From: JBLUOA01 sp048060095
GTDB taxonomy: Bacteria; Pseudomonadota; Alphaproteobacteria; Rhodobacterales; Rhodobacteraceae
DNA: 64,000 nucleotides
Assembly (NCBI RefSeq): GCF_048060095.1
Contig: NZ_JBLUOA010000001.1
Span: 1,798,001 to 1,862,000, forward strand
Direction: 5' to 3'
Part shown: piece after piece, positions 9,188 through 18,075 of the stretch
How positions within the stretch are numbered: position 1 is the stretch's first letter
Layout: every line of letters begins with the position of its first letter
The notes under the pieces: model-generated
What the model was told of the DNA's origin: nothing
Databases searched by the model: none
The model's input: only the letters and a program-made list of their open reading frames with translations
Program-made: the position numbers and the translations under genes

Positions 9188-10273
9188 CTAACGGTAGAGG
9201 AGAGACTTTCCGTCCCGGAACAGATGCACTTTATTCGCTGGCGCAGCGAGGGAAACACTCGTCTTACGCAGGCCGGACGCGATGCCCGGTATCTTTGCGA
9301 TCACCGGCTCTTCGCCATTCTGTGCTTCGAAATAAAGCAGCGTGACCTCGCCCAATGCCTCGGTGATATTCACCCGACCGGTGTAAAGCGGATTGTTCTC
9401 GGTCGGCACGAAATCCTCGGGGCGGACGCCGACATTCACCCGTGCGCCTTTGTCGCCCGCTTCGGTCGGCACGTCGGAAATAGCAACGCCGCCACCGTCC
9501 AGCTTGACGGTCGTTTGCGCACCTGTCGCGGTGACCTCCCCGGACAGCAGATTCATCGCCGGAGAGCCGATGAACTGCGCCACAAACTCATTCTCCGGCT
9601 TTTCATAAAGTTCCAGCGGAGAGCCGACCTGCGCAATACCGCCGCCGGCAAGAACGACGATGCGGCTTGCGAGGGTCATCGCCTCGACCTGGTCGTGGGT
9701 GACGTAGATCATGGTTGAATTCGGCATCGCCTCTTTCAACTGGGCGATCTCGATCCGCGTGGCGACTCGCAGGGCGGCGTCGAGGTTCGACAGCGGCTCA
9801 TCAAACAGATAGACTTTCGGGTCGCGCACGATCGACCGCCCGATTGCAACGCGCTGCCGCTGACCACCCGACAGCGCCTTGGGCAGACGATCAAGATAGT
9901 CGGTTAGTTGGAGGATACGCGCGGCGTTTTCGACGGACTTGTCGATCTCAGCCTTTGGCATTTTCGCGATTTTCAGGGCGAACGCCATGTTGTCGCGCAC
10001 CGTCATATGCGGATAAAGCGCGTAGCTTTGGAAAACCATAGCAATGCCGCGTTGCGCCGGTGGAACGTCGTTCATCACGGCGCCGTCAATCTCAAGCGTG
10101 CCACCGCTGATTTTTTCAAGCCCGGCGATCATTCGCAGCAACGTTGACTTGCCGCAGCCCGAAGGACCAACAAAAACAATGAGTTCCCCGGTCTTGATAT
10201 CAAGGTCGATATTCGCAAGAACATCCACTTCACCGTAGGATTTTGCGACGTCCGTAAGTTTTAGATCCGCCAT
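9188..10273 (-). CDS. aglK: Alpha-glucoside ABC transporter ATP-binding protein
   Basis: This is the ATPase of a binding-protein-dependent sugar importer of the MalK/UgpC class. The 361-residue protein shows Walker A GPSGCGKST, Q-loop FQSYALYPHMTV, signature LSGGQRQRVAIGRS, Walker B VYLFDEPLSNLD and switch His in YVTHDQVEAM, followed by a C-terminal TOBE/regulatory region (about 240-361). It is the last gene of aglE-F-G-A-K and starts 10 bp after the alpha-glucosidase stop, so it should be co-transcribed with its own permeases AglF and AglG. Substrate assignment rests on the neighbouring genes. Confidence 0.92.
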   Translation of the reverse strand: MADLKLTDVAKSYGEVDVLANIDLDIKTGELIVFVGPSGCGKSTLLRMIAGLEKISGGTLEIDGAVMNDVPPAQRGIAMVFQSYALYPHMTVRDNMAFALKIAKMPKAEIDKSVENAARILQLTDYLDRLPKALSGGQRQRVAIGRSIVRDPKVYLFDEPLSNLDAALRVATRIEIAQLKEAMPNSTMIYVTHDQVEAMTLASRIVVLAGGGIAQVGSPLELYEKPENEFVAQFIGSPAMNLLSGEVTATGAQTTVKLDGGGVAISDVPTEAGDKGARVNVGVRPEDFVPTENNPLYTGRVNITEALGEVTLLYFEAQNGEEPVIAKIPGIASGLRKTSVSLAAPANKVHLFRDGKSLLYR

Positions 10274-10283
10274 CGTCTTCTCC

Positions 10284-11939
10284 CTAGTCCTGTTCTTTCT
10301 GCAGCAGCGAGAACTGCCACGGTCCGAGCTTCAGTTGCCGGTGCTCGGGCGCCACTGTTCCAAGATTGGTTTCCACCGCGCCCCAGTTTCCGTTCGGCAG
10401 ATCAACGCTATTCGCGTCCTCGCCCATGTTGAAAACGCAAAACACCGATCCGGTTTTGCCCTGCCGCGTGAAGCGCAGCACATCGCCGTCGCGCATCAAA
10501 TCGGCCATTTTGCCCGTTGCCAGAACCGGATAGGCCTTTCGCAAAGCAATCGCGGCACGGTAACTATGCAGCAGCGCGTTCGGGTCCTCTTCCTGCGCCG
10601 CGACCGACCGTGGCAGATGTTCCGAATAGACCGGCAACCACGGCTTGCCCTCGCTAAACCCGGCGTTACGATTTCCGCTGTCCCACACCATCGGCGTGCG
10701 GCAGCCATCCCGCCCCTTGAATTCGGGCCAGAAGCGGATGCCATAAGGATCTTGCAGGTCTTCGAACGCAAGGTCCGCCTCGTGCAGTCCAAGCTCCTCC
10801 CCCTGATAGATGCAGGCAGAGCCGCGCAGGCACATCAGAAGCACGATCAGGGCGCGTTCGGCATCCTCGGTCAGATCCCAGCGGCTCGCGTGGCGCATAA
10901 CGTCGTGATTGGAAAAGGCCCAGCACGGCCAGCCATCGGGCGCGACCTCATCGACTTTCCGCATGACGTCGACCACGCGACCGGCGGTTAGTTGGTCCTT
11001 TGCCAGAAACTCGAACGCATAGCACATCTGCATAAGGTCATCGCCAGCGGTATATTGGCCCATGATTTCCAACCCGCGTTGGGCATCGCCGACTTCGCCA
11101 ACGGCAGCCGCGTTATAGGGCGCCATAACCGCGCGAAGTTTCCGAAGAAAATCAATGTTCTCTGGCCTGTTCTTCGAGTAGATGTGGTTCTGGTGATTAT
11201 AGGGGTTCACCGCCGGGGCGATCGCCTCATTCCGCTCCTCCGGCGGCAGGGCGGGATTGTTCCGCAACTGCTGGTCATGGACGTAGAAGTTGATCGTATC
11301 GAGGCGGAAGCCATCTACCCCGCGCTCTAACCAGAACCGGGCAACGTCGAGCAGCGCCTCTTGCACTTCAGGCTCATGGAAATTGAGGTCGGGCTGCGAC
11401 GGCAGGAAATTGTGCAAATAGTATTGGCATCGCCGCGTATCCCACGCCCAAGCCGATCCGCCAAAGACCGAAAGCCAGTTGTTCGGGGGTGTGCCATCTG
11501 GCTTTGCATCCGCCCAGACATACCAGTTGTGCCTTTTGTTATCAGTGCTTTGCTGGCTCTCCTTGAACCAGGGATGTTCGTCCGAGGTATGGCTTAACAC
11601 AAGGTCGATCATCACCCGCAGGCCCAGATCATGCGCCCGCGCGACGATTGCGTCGAAATCACCGATCGTGCCGAACATCGGATCGACATCGCGATAGTCG
11701 CTGACGTCGTAGCCAAAGTCCTTCATCGGAGAGGTGAAGAACGGCGAAATCCAGATCGCATCGACGCCGAGCGATTGAATATGCGGTAAACGCTCCACGA
11801 TCCCGCGCAGATCGCCCGTCCCGCCCCCGGTGCTGTCCTGAAATGACCGAGGATAGATTTGGTAGATGACCGCGCCACGCCACCAGTCAGCATCGCCGCC
11901 GGCGAGTTGCGTATTTGAAAAGTCAGTCTGCATGTTCAT
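10284..11939 (-). CDS. aglA: Alpha-glucosidase, glycoside hydrolase family 13
   Basis: AglA hydrolyses imported alpha-glucosides in the cytoplasm. With the start at 11939 the protein has 551 residues. GH13 regions are clear: DLVLSHTSDEHPWF (region I), GFRLDTINFY with nucleophile Asp at about 214, acid/base Glu at about 282 (AVGEVGD) and FSNHD with Asp at about 346. I chose 11939 because it follows an AGGTGG ribosome-binding site that spans the end of aglG; the upstream opening of the frame lies inside aglG. An alternative ATG lies two codons later. The gene sits between aglG (7-bp gap) and aglK in the operon. Confidence 0.94.
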   Translation of the reverse strand: MNMQTDFSNTQLAGGDADWWRGAVIYQIYPRSFQDSTGGGTGDLRGIVERLPHIQSLGVDAIWISPFFTSPMKDFGYDVSDYRDVDPMFGTIGDFDAIVARAHDLGLRVMIDLVLSHTSDEHPWFKESQQSTDNKRHNWYVWADAKPDGTPPNNWLSVFGGSAWAWDTRRCQYYLHNFLPSQPDLNFHEPEVQEALLDVARFWLERGVDGFRLDTINFYVHDQQLRNNPALPPEERNEAIAPAVNPYNHQNHIYSKNRPENIDFLRKLRAVMAPYNAAAVGEVGDAQRGLEIMGQYTAGDDLMQMCYAFEFLAKDQLTAGRVVDVMRKVDEVAPDGWPCWAFSNHDVMRHASRWDLTEDAERALIVLLMCLRGSACIYQGEELGLHEADLAFEDLQDPYGIRFWPEFKGRDGCRTPMVWDSGNRNAGFSEGKPWLPVYSEHLPRSVAAQEEDPNALLHSYRAAIALRKAYPVLATGKMADLMRDGDVLRFTRQGKTGSVFCVFNMGEDANSVDLPNGNWGAVETNLGTVAPEHRQLKLGPWQFSLLQKEQD

Positions 11940-11946
11940 TCGCGGT

Positions 11947-13080
11947 CTATCCACCTTTGACCGATCCGGCGAGCAAGCCGCGGACCAGGTATTTCTGCAT
12001 TGCAAAGAAGACGATCAGCGGCACCGCAATCGACACGAAGGCCGATGCGGCAAGGATTTCCCAATCGCCGCCACGAGAGCCGAGAAGTTCCCGAAGCCGT
12101 CCGGTCATCACCAGCTGATCCTCGTTATTCCCAAGGAACACGGTCGCGACCAGCAGGTCGTTCCAGACCCACAGGAACTGGAAGATCGCGAACGACGCCA
12201 GGGCCGGGAAGCTGAGGGGCAGGATGATCTTCAGGAATATCTGGAAGTCGGTCGCGCCATCGACCTTCGCGCTTTCGATAATCTCGCGCGGAAGGCCGGC
12301 GATATAGTTTCGCAAGAGGTAGACGGCAAGCGGCAAGCCAAACCCCGTATGCGCGAGCCATATCCCGAGATAGGCCTTTCCGATGCCGATCGAGTTGTGC
12401 AGCTTGAGCAGCGGGATCAGCGCCATCTGGAGCGGCACGACGAGCAATCCGACTATAAGCGCGATAATCAGCGCCCTGCCCGGAAACTCCATCCAGGCGA
12501 GCGCATAAGCCGCGAAGGCCGCCACGAGGATCGGTATGACGGTTGCCGGGATCGTCACCGTCATCGTGTTGATGAAACTCTTGCCGATACCTTCCGAAAA
12601 CAGCACGGTTTTGTAGTTTTCGAGCGTGAAGATCGGCGGCGTGACTGAGGTGACGAACAATCGGATGCCACGGGCACCTTCAAACGGCTCAGCAGACGTC
12701 ACGCGATAGGTGCCATCCTCGGACACGGTAATCTCCGCCCCGCGGCGCTCTGCGGTTTCGCCCGGTGCGTATTCTGTCGGGGCGCGAGAACTGACGCCAA
12801 ACGCCTTCACGTCGCCAGATCCGTCTTCGAACACGTTGCCGGCCAGAACCCAGACGCCGTTCTCTTCAACGGCTTCATCCGGTGCGGCGGTCCTTGCAAC
12901 GATGTTCTGTTCGGAGGCCGACAGCGCCGTCCACCAACCGGATGTCGTGATCTGATCCCGGTCGCGGAACGATGATATGAGCAAGCCGATTGTCGGCACC
13001 GTCCAAAGCAGGACCAGCACGAAAACGGCTATGTTAACGGCCCATGTCAACCGGGCCTGAGTGCCTGCAATGTTATCCAT
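11947..13080 (-). CDS. aglG: Alpha-glucoside ABC transporter permease AglG
   Basis: This inner-membrane permease (377 residues) belongs to the MalG-like group. It has one N-terminal helix (about 13-36), then a periplasmic insertion of about 100 residues (about 45-145), then five helices. The EAA loop near EIIESAKVDGATDFQIFLKIILP contacts the ATPase AglK. The periplasmic insertion after the first helix is a feature of AglG-type subunits. Its ATG overlaps the aglF stop by one base (TAATG), indicating translational coupling. The partner permease is AglF and the binding protein AglE. Confidence 0.92.
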   Translation of the reverse strand: MDNIAGTQARLTWAVNIAVFVLVLLWTVPTIGLLISSFRDRDQITTSGWWTALSASEQNIVARTAAPDEAVEENGVWVLAGNVFEDGSGDVKAFGVSSRAPTEYAPGETAERRGAEITVSEDGTYRVTSAEPFEGARGIRLFVTSVTPPIFTLENYKTVLFSEGIGKSFINTMTVTIPATVIPILVAAFAAYALAWMEFPGRALIIALIVGLLVVPLQMALIPLLKLHNSIGIGKAYLGIWLAHTGFGLPLAVYLLRNYIAGLPREIIESAKVDGATDFQIFLKIILPLSFPALASFAIFQFLWVWNDLLVATVFLGNNEDQLVMTGRLRELLGSRGGDWEILAASAFVSIAVPLIVFFAMQKYLVRGLLAGSVKGG

Positions 13081-14072
13081 TACGACATCTCCTTACGCGC
13101 GTTGCGGATGTTCCAAACCATGATCGGCGTCACCAGAAGCATGATGACAAGCGCGACGGTCGAGGCCCGCCCCGTGTCATTGCCCCGGAACATCCAGTCA
13201 AACATCAGGTTGGCGAGCACCTGGCTGCCCCATTGGCCATTCGTCATGGCAAGCACGATGTCAAAGACCTTGAGGACGAGGATCGTGATTGTTGTCCAGA
13301 CGACCGCGATGGTGCCCCAGATTTGCGGCACCTTGATCTTGGCAAAGATTTGCAGCGGCGATGCCCCGTCGAGGATTGCGGCCTCAATGGTTTCTTCGGG
13401 GATGCCGCGCAGCGCGGCAGACAGAATTACCATCGCGAAACCCGTCTGAATCCAGACAAGGATCAGCATCAGGAAGAAGGAATTCCAGAACGGCACCGTG
13501 ATCCACGCCTCAGGCTCCCCGCCCATCGCGACGACGATGGCGTTCAGCAGGCCGATCTGGTCTTGATCCGCGCCGCGGAAGTCGTAGACGAATTTCCAGA
13601 TCACCGACGCACCGATAAAGCTGATCGCCATCGGCATGAAGATGAGGGATTTGGCAAGGTTGCCCCACTTGATCCGGTCGGTCAGGGCAGCAGCAATAAG
13701 CCCGAACAATGTCGATAAGGTCGGTACAACAACAAGCCAGAGCAAGTTGTTGCGCATGGATTCAAGGAACTTACCGTCTTGGATCAGCCATTCATAGTTG
13801 GCCGTTCCGACGAAATCATCGCCATTTGCATCGTAAAGGCTAAGCCAGATAGAGTTGATAACCGGGTAGACGAGGTAAACGCCCAGAACGAATAGCGCCG
13901 GAAACAGAAACAGCCACGGTCGGATCGCGTTGGCCTTGTTGATGTTTGCGCCAGCCTGCGGGCCTTTCGCCGGATAGATCGAATCCAGCGCTAGGTTTGA
14001 AAGAAAGAAATAGGCAACGCAGCCAAAGACACCGGCCACCATTGTAAAAAACGCCCAGAAGAGCTGTTCCAT
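13080..14072 (-). CDS. aglF: Alpha-glucoside ABC transporter permease AglF
   Basis: This 330-residue inner-membrane permease is of the MalF-like sugar-ABC group. It has two N-terminal helices (about 5-25 and 50-70), then a canonical permease core with EAA loop residues ETIEAAILDGASPLQIFAKI. It forms the translocation pore with AglG. A GGGAGG ribosome-binding site precedes the ATG. It follows aglE after a 63-bp gap that contains a hairpin, and overlaps aglG by one base. The family assignment is firm; the substrate is inferred from the adjacent alpha-glucosidase and from the gene order, which matches agl loci of other alphaproteobacteria. Confidence 0.92.
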   Translation of the reverse strand: MEQLFWAFFTMVAGVFGCVAYFFLSNLALDSIYPAKGPQAGANINKANAIRPWLFLFPALFVLGVYLVYPVINSIWLSLYDANGDDFVGTANYEWLIQDGKFLESMRNNLLWLVVVPTLSTLFGLIAAALTDRIKWGNLAKSLIFMPMAISFIGASVIWKFVYDFRGADQDQIGLLNAIVVAMGGEPEAWITVPFWNSFFLMLILVWIQTGFAMVILSAALRGIPEETIEAAILDGASPLQIFAKIKVPQIWGTIAVVWTTITILVLKVFDIVLAMTNGQWGSQVLANLMFDWMFRGNDTGRASTVALVIMLLVTPIMVWNIRNARKEMS

Positions 14073-14095
14073 CGCGCGGTCCTCCCGATGAGTGT

Positions 14096-14117
14096 CCCGA
14101 CACCTTTCAGTGCCGGG
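14096..14117 (-). other. Intercistronic hairpin between aglE and aglF
   Basis: On the minus strand CCCGGCAC (14110-14117) pairs with GTGTCGGG (14096-14103) across a 6-nt loop, with one G-U pair. No U-run follows, and the aglF ribosome-binding site comes just after. Such hairpins after binding-protein genes often stabilise the upstream mRNA or attenuate transcription, so that more binding protein than permease is made. Confidence 0.5.
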
Positions 14118-14135
14118 GTAGTCGCTTAGCGGATA

Positions 14136-15488
14136 TTACTTGATCGAGTCCCAGGTTTCCTGAACCTCGGTCGCAACCGCTTCGGCGTCTTTGCCGCCAG
14201 CGTAGTCGACCATGGCGGTCCAGAATGCACCCGTGCCAATCGGCCCCGGCATCAGGTCCGACCCGTCAAACCGGAACGTATCCGCGCCAAGAAGGATGTC
14301 GCCCATCTTTTTCAGCGTGGGATCGGCATAAAGGTCCGTATTCACGCCGCGATGCGGGGTGAGGAAACCTTTCTGCGCCATCCAGACTTCGTGCGCGATC
14401 GGTGTCCGCAGGAATTCGATGAAGGCTTGTGCTGCCGGGCTGTCGTTGGTGATCGCCCAGAGCGTGCCCGCACCAAGAACAGGCGTGCCGAGGTCTTTTT
14501 CCTCGTAAGCAGGGAAGTAGAAGAAATCTACGTCCAGCCCGACTTCGGTTCCCTCAGGGAAGAAGGCTGGGATAAAGCTCGCTTGACGGTGCATGTAGCA
14601 ATCCGGTGGCGAGGCAAACAAGCCAGCGGGGCTGTCTCGGAAATCGGTCGAGGCAACGGTGCCGGCACCCCCCGCAACGTAATCATCGTTCCGCGCAAAC
14701 GCGCCGAATTCTTCAATCGCCGCAACGACGCGTTCGTCGTTAAACGGAATCTCATTGCTAACCCACTGATCATAAACTGCCGGTTCCTGCGTGCGCAGCA
14801 TCAGGTCTTCGACCCAATCGGTTGCTGGCCAACCCGTCGCACCACCGGACCCCAGTCCGATGCACCACGGCGTTTCGCCATCCGCAACGATCTGATCGGT
14901 GAGCGCTTTCAGCTCTTCCATCGTTTCTGGCACTTCGTAGCCCGCATCCTCAAAGTTTTCAGGAACGAACCAGACCAGCGATTTCACATCGACCTTGTAG
15001 AAGAAGCCGTAAAGATCCTCTTCGCCATCGGCGCCCGTGAAGGTGCCAAGATCAACCCAAGATTGACCAGCGGCATAATTGTCGCGAATCCAGTCGGCGG
15101 TGCCATCCGAAAGCGGCGCAAGAAGCCCGCGTGACGCCATATCAGAGGCCAGGCCGGGCTGCGGGAAGACTGCCACGTTCGGCGGGCTACCTGCTTCGGC
15201 GTCGATCACGATCTGCTGTTCAAAGCTGTCTGAGCCGGAGTATTCAACCTCTGCCCCGGTTGCCGCCTCGAAGTAGGCGATCATGTTTTCAACGGTCTCT
15301 TTGTCCGGGCCAAGCCACGGGCCGAAAACGCTGATGGTCTGGCCGCTCAGGTCGGTTTGCTGTAATTCTTCGTAGCTTTCCCAGTTGAAGTCGCCCTCAC
15401 CCGGCGCGAACATCAAATGGCCGTCAGCCGTCGCCATACCCGCGCTAAGCGCGAGGGTTGCAACGCCGGAGAAAATTGCGGATTTCAT
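14136..15488 (-). CDS. aglE: Alpha-glucoside ABC transporter substrate-binding protein
   Basis: This is the periplasmic sugar-binding protein of the importer (450 residues). The N-terminus is a classic signal peptide (MKSAIFSGVATLALSAGMATADG, cleavage expected after about residue 21). The mature part has the bacterial extracellular solute-binding family 1 pattern, with a conserved ISVFGPWLGPDKETVE opening and many Trp and Asp residues. It is the first gene of the aglEFGAK operon; the divergent region to aglR contains two operator palindromes, so repression by AglR and induction by sugar are expected. Confidence 0.93.
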   Translation of the reverse strand: MKSAIFSGVATLALSAGMATADGHLMFAPGEGDFNWESYEELQQTDLSGQTISVFGPWLGPDKETVENMIAYFEAATGAEVEYSGSDSFEQQIVIDAEAGSPPNVAVFPQPGLASDMASRGLLAPLSDGTADWIRDNYAAGQSWVDLGTFTGADGEEDLYGFFYKVDVKSLVWFVPENFEDAGYEVPETMEELKALTDQIVADGETPWCIGLGSGGATGWPATDWVEDLMLRTQEPAVYDQWVSNEIPFNDERVVAAIEEFGAFARNDDYVAGGAGTVASTDFRDSPAGLFASPPDCYMHRQASFIPAFFPEGTEVGLDVDFFYFPAYEEKDLGTPVLGAGTLWAITNDSPAAQAFIEFLRTPIAHEVWMAQKGFLTPHRGVNTDLYADPTLKKMGDILLGADTFRFDGSDLMPGPIGTGAFWTAMVDYAGGKDAEAVATEVQETWDSIK

Positions 15489-15542
15489 GATTATCCTCCC
15501 AGATAAAGCTCAATGAGCATAAACGCTTTGGCGAATCATTTC

Positions 15543-15554
15543 CAAAGCGCTTTG
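15543..15554. promoter_or_regulatory. LacI-family operator, aglE side
   Basis: CAAAGCGCTTTG is a perfect 12-bp palindrome centred 60 bp upstream of the aglE start. It has the central CG and symmetric halves typical of LacI/GalR operators, and occurs again at 15694-15705. A degenerate half-site (CGCTTTGG) lies near 15525-15532, closer to aglE. Confidence 0.75.
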
Positions 15555-15693
15555 AATGCCTAAAGGCTCACCTCATTTTGACCCAGTGTCAACTTTTTTG
15601 GGAAAAATTGGCGAAACCCGCCGATTATCACCCACCGCCAGAATGATTCTTTTGACCGGCATTAATCACGGCGCTAACGTATCTTAACATCTT

Positions 15694-15705
15694 CAAAGCG
15701 CTTTG
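15694..15705. promoter_or_regulatory. LacI-family operator, aglR side
   Basis: This is the second exact copy of CAAAGCGCTTTG, ending 11 bp before the aglR start codon. Centre-to-centre spacing to the first copy is 151 bp, about 14.4 helical turns. The site would allow autorepression of aglR and possibly DNA looping between the two copies. Confidence 0.75.
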
Positions 15706-15716
15706 AGGCATCCGCG

Positions 15717-16742
15717 ATGAACCTGAAGCAACTATCGGACGTTCTTGGCCTTTCACAAACCACCGTCAGTAGGGCACTGAACGGCTATCCCGAGGTGAAA
15801 GAGGAAACCCGCCGTCGTGTCACCGAAGCGGCAGAGCGTCACAACTACCGCCCGAACACCCGCGCCCGCAGTCTGGCCACCGGTCGCGCGCGAGCCATCG
15901 GGCATGTCATTCCCGTGGTCAGCAAGCACGAGATGGTGAACCCGATCTTTTCGGACTTCATCGCAGGCGCCGGAGAAACCTATTCAGCAAGCGGATACGA
16001 CATGGTGCTATCCATCGTTCGCGACGAGGATGAAGAACGCGCCTATCGCGATATGAAATCGAAAGGGTCGGTTGACGGCATCGTCCTTCACGGCCCACGG
16101 GTCAACGACCCCCGGATCGAAATGCTGCTGGATATCGGGCTTCCTTTCGTTTCGCACGGGCGCGCGTCGGGGGTTCAACTTGAATATGCGTGGCTTGACG
16201 TAAACAACCGTAGGGCGTTTCAACGAGCGACGGAGTTCCTGCTTGATCTGGGGCATCGGCAAATTGGTCTGATCAACGGTTTCGAAGACATGGACTTCGC
16301 AGCGCGGCGGCGACAGGGATATGAGGTCGCGCTTGCCGAGCGGGATCTAACACCCTCCCCTCACCTGATGTCGTCGGCCGAGATGACCGAAGGCAACGGG
16401 TTCCGCGCCGCGCAAACGATGCTGACGGGCGATAATCCAGCAACCGCATTCCTCGTGTCGTCCTTCATCGGAGCACTCGGCGTGCGCCGCGCAATCGAAG
16501 ACGCGGGCTTGCAAATGGGGCGCGATGTATCGGTCATCACCCATGACGACGCGCTGTCCTATCTGCGAAATGGTGAGGATGTTCCGATCTATACTGCGAC
16601 GCGGTCCTCGGTCCGCGACGCCGGGGCGCGGCTCGCCGAAATGCTGATCCGCCAGATTGAAAACCCCGGCGCCCCACCCGAACACGTGCTGCTTGAGGCT
16701 GAGTTGATGCTTGGCCTGTCAACAGGGCCAGTGAAGGGTTAG
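15717..16742 (+). CDS. aglR: LacI-family transcriptional regulator of the agl locus
   Basis: The 341-residue protein has an N-terminal LacI-type helix-turn-helix (MNLKQLSDVLGLSQTTVSRALNGYPEVKEETRRRV) with the hinge helix region NTRARSLATGR, followed by a periplasmic-binding-protein-like effector domain (about 60-335). It diverges from aglE and has one perfect operator palindrome just upstream of its own start, so it probably represses both directions and is released by a glucoside or glucose. The beta-glucosidase gene follows after 3 bp, so the regulator, bgl and glk are likely one operon. Confidence 0.88.
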   Translation: MNLKQLSDVLGLSQTTVSRALNGYPEVKEETRRRVTEAAERHNYRPNTRARSLATGRARAIGHVIPVVSKHEMVNPIFSDFIAGAGETYSASGYDMVLSIVRDEDEERAYRDMKSKGSVDGIVLHGPRVNDPRIEMLLDIGLPFVSHGRASGVQLEYAWLDVNNRRAFQRATEFLLDLGHRQIGLINGFEDMDFAARRRQGYEVALAERDLTPSPHLMSSAEMTEGNGFRAAQTMLTGDNPATAFLVSSFIGALGVRRAIEDAGLQMGRDVSVITHDDALSYLRNGEDVPIYTATRSSVRDAGARLAEMLIRQIENPGAPPEHVLLEAELMLGLSTGPVKG

Positions 16743-16745
16743 ACC

Positions 16746-18065
16746 ATGCTGTCACGCTCAGACTTTCCCGAGGGGTTCACCTTTGGCGCCGCGACCTCAA
16801 GTTATCAGATTGAAGGACACAAATTCGGAGGTGCAGGCCCGACCCACTGGGACAGTTTCGCAGCCACCCCCGGCAATGTCATTCTTGCCGAAAACGGCGA
16901 TCTGGCCTGCGACCACTACCACCGCTACGGGGAGGATCTGGACCTCGTCGCCAACGGTGGGTTTGACGCCTATCGATTTTCGACAAGCTGGGCGCGGGTG
17001 CTGCCCGAAGGGCGCGGCACGCCCAACGACAAGGGGCTAGATTACTACGACCGTCTGGTCGATGCGATGCTGGAACGCGGGCTAAAGCCGTTTGCAACGC
17101 TTTATCACTGGGAACTGCCGCAACCCCTTGCCGACCTTGGCGGTTGGCGCAATCGGGATATCGCGGGGTGGTTTGCCGATTTCACCGAAATCATTATGGG
17201 CCGTATCGGCGACCGCCTCCATTCCGCGGCCCCTATCAATGAGCCGTGGTGCGTCGCGTGGCTGTCCCACTTCATGGGCTATCATGCGCCGGGGCTGCGT
17301 GACATCCGGGCAGCGTCGCGGGCGATGCACCACGTTCTGCTAGCGCATGGACACGCTATTGAGGCCATGCGCGGTTTGGGTATGAGCAACCTCGGCGCGG
17401 TCTGCAATATGGAATACGCCATGCCCGCCGACGATAGTGAAGCCGCGAAAGCCGCCGCGATGCGTTACGACGGCATATACAATCGTTTCTTCCTGTCCGG
17501 TCTGTTTGGCAAAGAATACCCCGCCGATGTGCTTGAGGGGATTGAACCGCACCTGCCAGCCGGGTGGCAGGATGATTTTGACACCATCGCGGCCCCTCTC
17601 GACTGGTGCGGGATCAACTACTACACCCGCAAGCTGATTGCCCCCGACGATGGCCCCTGGCCCGCGCTGAAAGAGGTGGACGGGCCGCTGCCCAAGACCC
17701 AAATGGGCTGGGAAATCTACCCGGAGGGCCTTGCGCAATTCATCGAACGAACCCATCGCGACTACACCAAAGGGCTGCCGCTTTACATCACCGAAAACGG
17801 CATGGCGCGGGCGGATGTTCTGGAGAACGGCGCAATCGACGACCCCGAGCGGACCGCGTTCTTGGCCGACCATCTTGACGTTGTTCAAAAGGCAATCGCA
17901 GACGGCGCGCCGGTGCGTGGGTATTTCGTCTGGTCGCTACTCGACAATTACGAATGGACGCTTGGATACGAAAAGCGCTTTGGCCTCGTCCATGTGGATT
18001 TTGAAAGCTTGCAGCGAACCCCAAAAAACTCGTATCACACGCTGAAGATAGCGCTAACTCGTTAA
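16746..18065 (+). CDS. Beta-glucosidase, glycoside hydrolase family 1
   Basis: The 439-residue enzyme hydrolyses beta-glucosides by the retaining GH1 mechanism. The N-terminal signature FTFGAATSSYQIEG, the acid/base Glu at about 166 (INEPW) and the nucleophile Glu at about 350 (YITENGMA) are present, and the length matches the family. It has no signal peptide, so it acts in the cytoplasm on imported disaccharides. It lies between aglR (3-bp gap) and glk (10-bp gap). Its presence beside an alpha-glucoside importer suggests that the locus handles both alpha- and beta-linked glucosides, or that the importer has a broad range. Confidence 0.93.
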   Translation: MLSRSDFPEGFTFGAATSSYQIEGHKFGGAGPTHWDSFAATPGNVILAENGDLACDHYHRYGEDLDLVANGGFDAYRFSTSWARVLPEGRGTPNDKGLDYYDRLVDAMLERGLKPFATLYHWELPQPLADLGGWRNRDIAGWFADFTEIIMGRIGDRLHSAAPINEPWCVAWLSHFMGYHAPGLRDIRAASRAMHHVLLAHGHAIEAMRGLGMSNLGAVCNMEYAMPADDSEAAKAAAMRYDGIYNRFFLSGLFGKEYPADVLEGIEPHLPAGWQDDFDTIAAPLDWCGINYYTRKLIAPDDGPWPALKEVDGPLPKTQMGWEIYPEGLAQFIERTHRDYTKGLPLYITENGMARADVLENGAIDDPERTAFLADHLDVVQKAIADGAPVRGYFVWSLLDNYEWTLGYEKRFGLVHVDFESLQRTPKNSYHTLKIALTR

Positions 18066-18075
18066 GGACAAGCAG

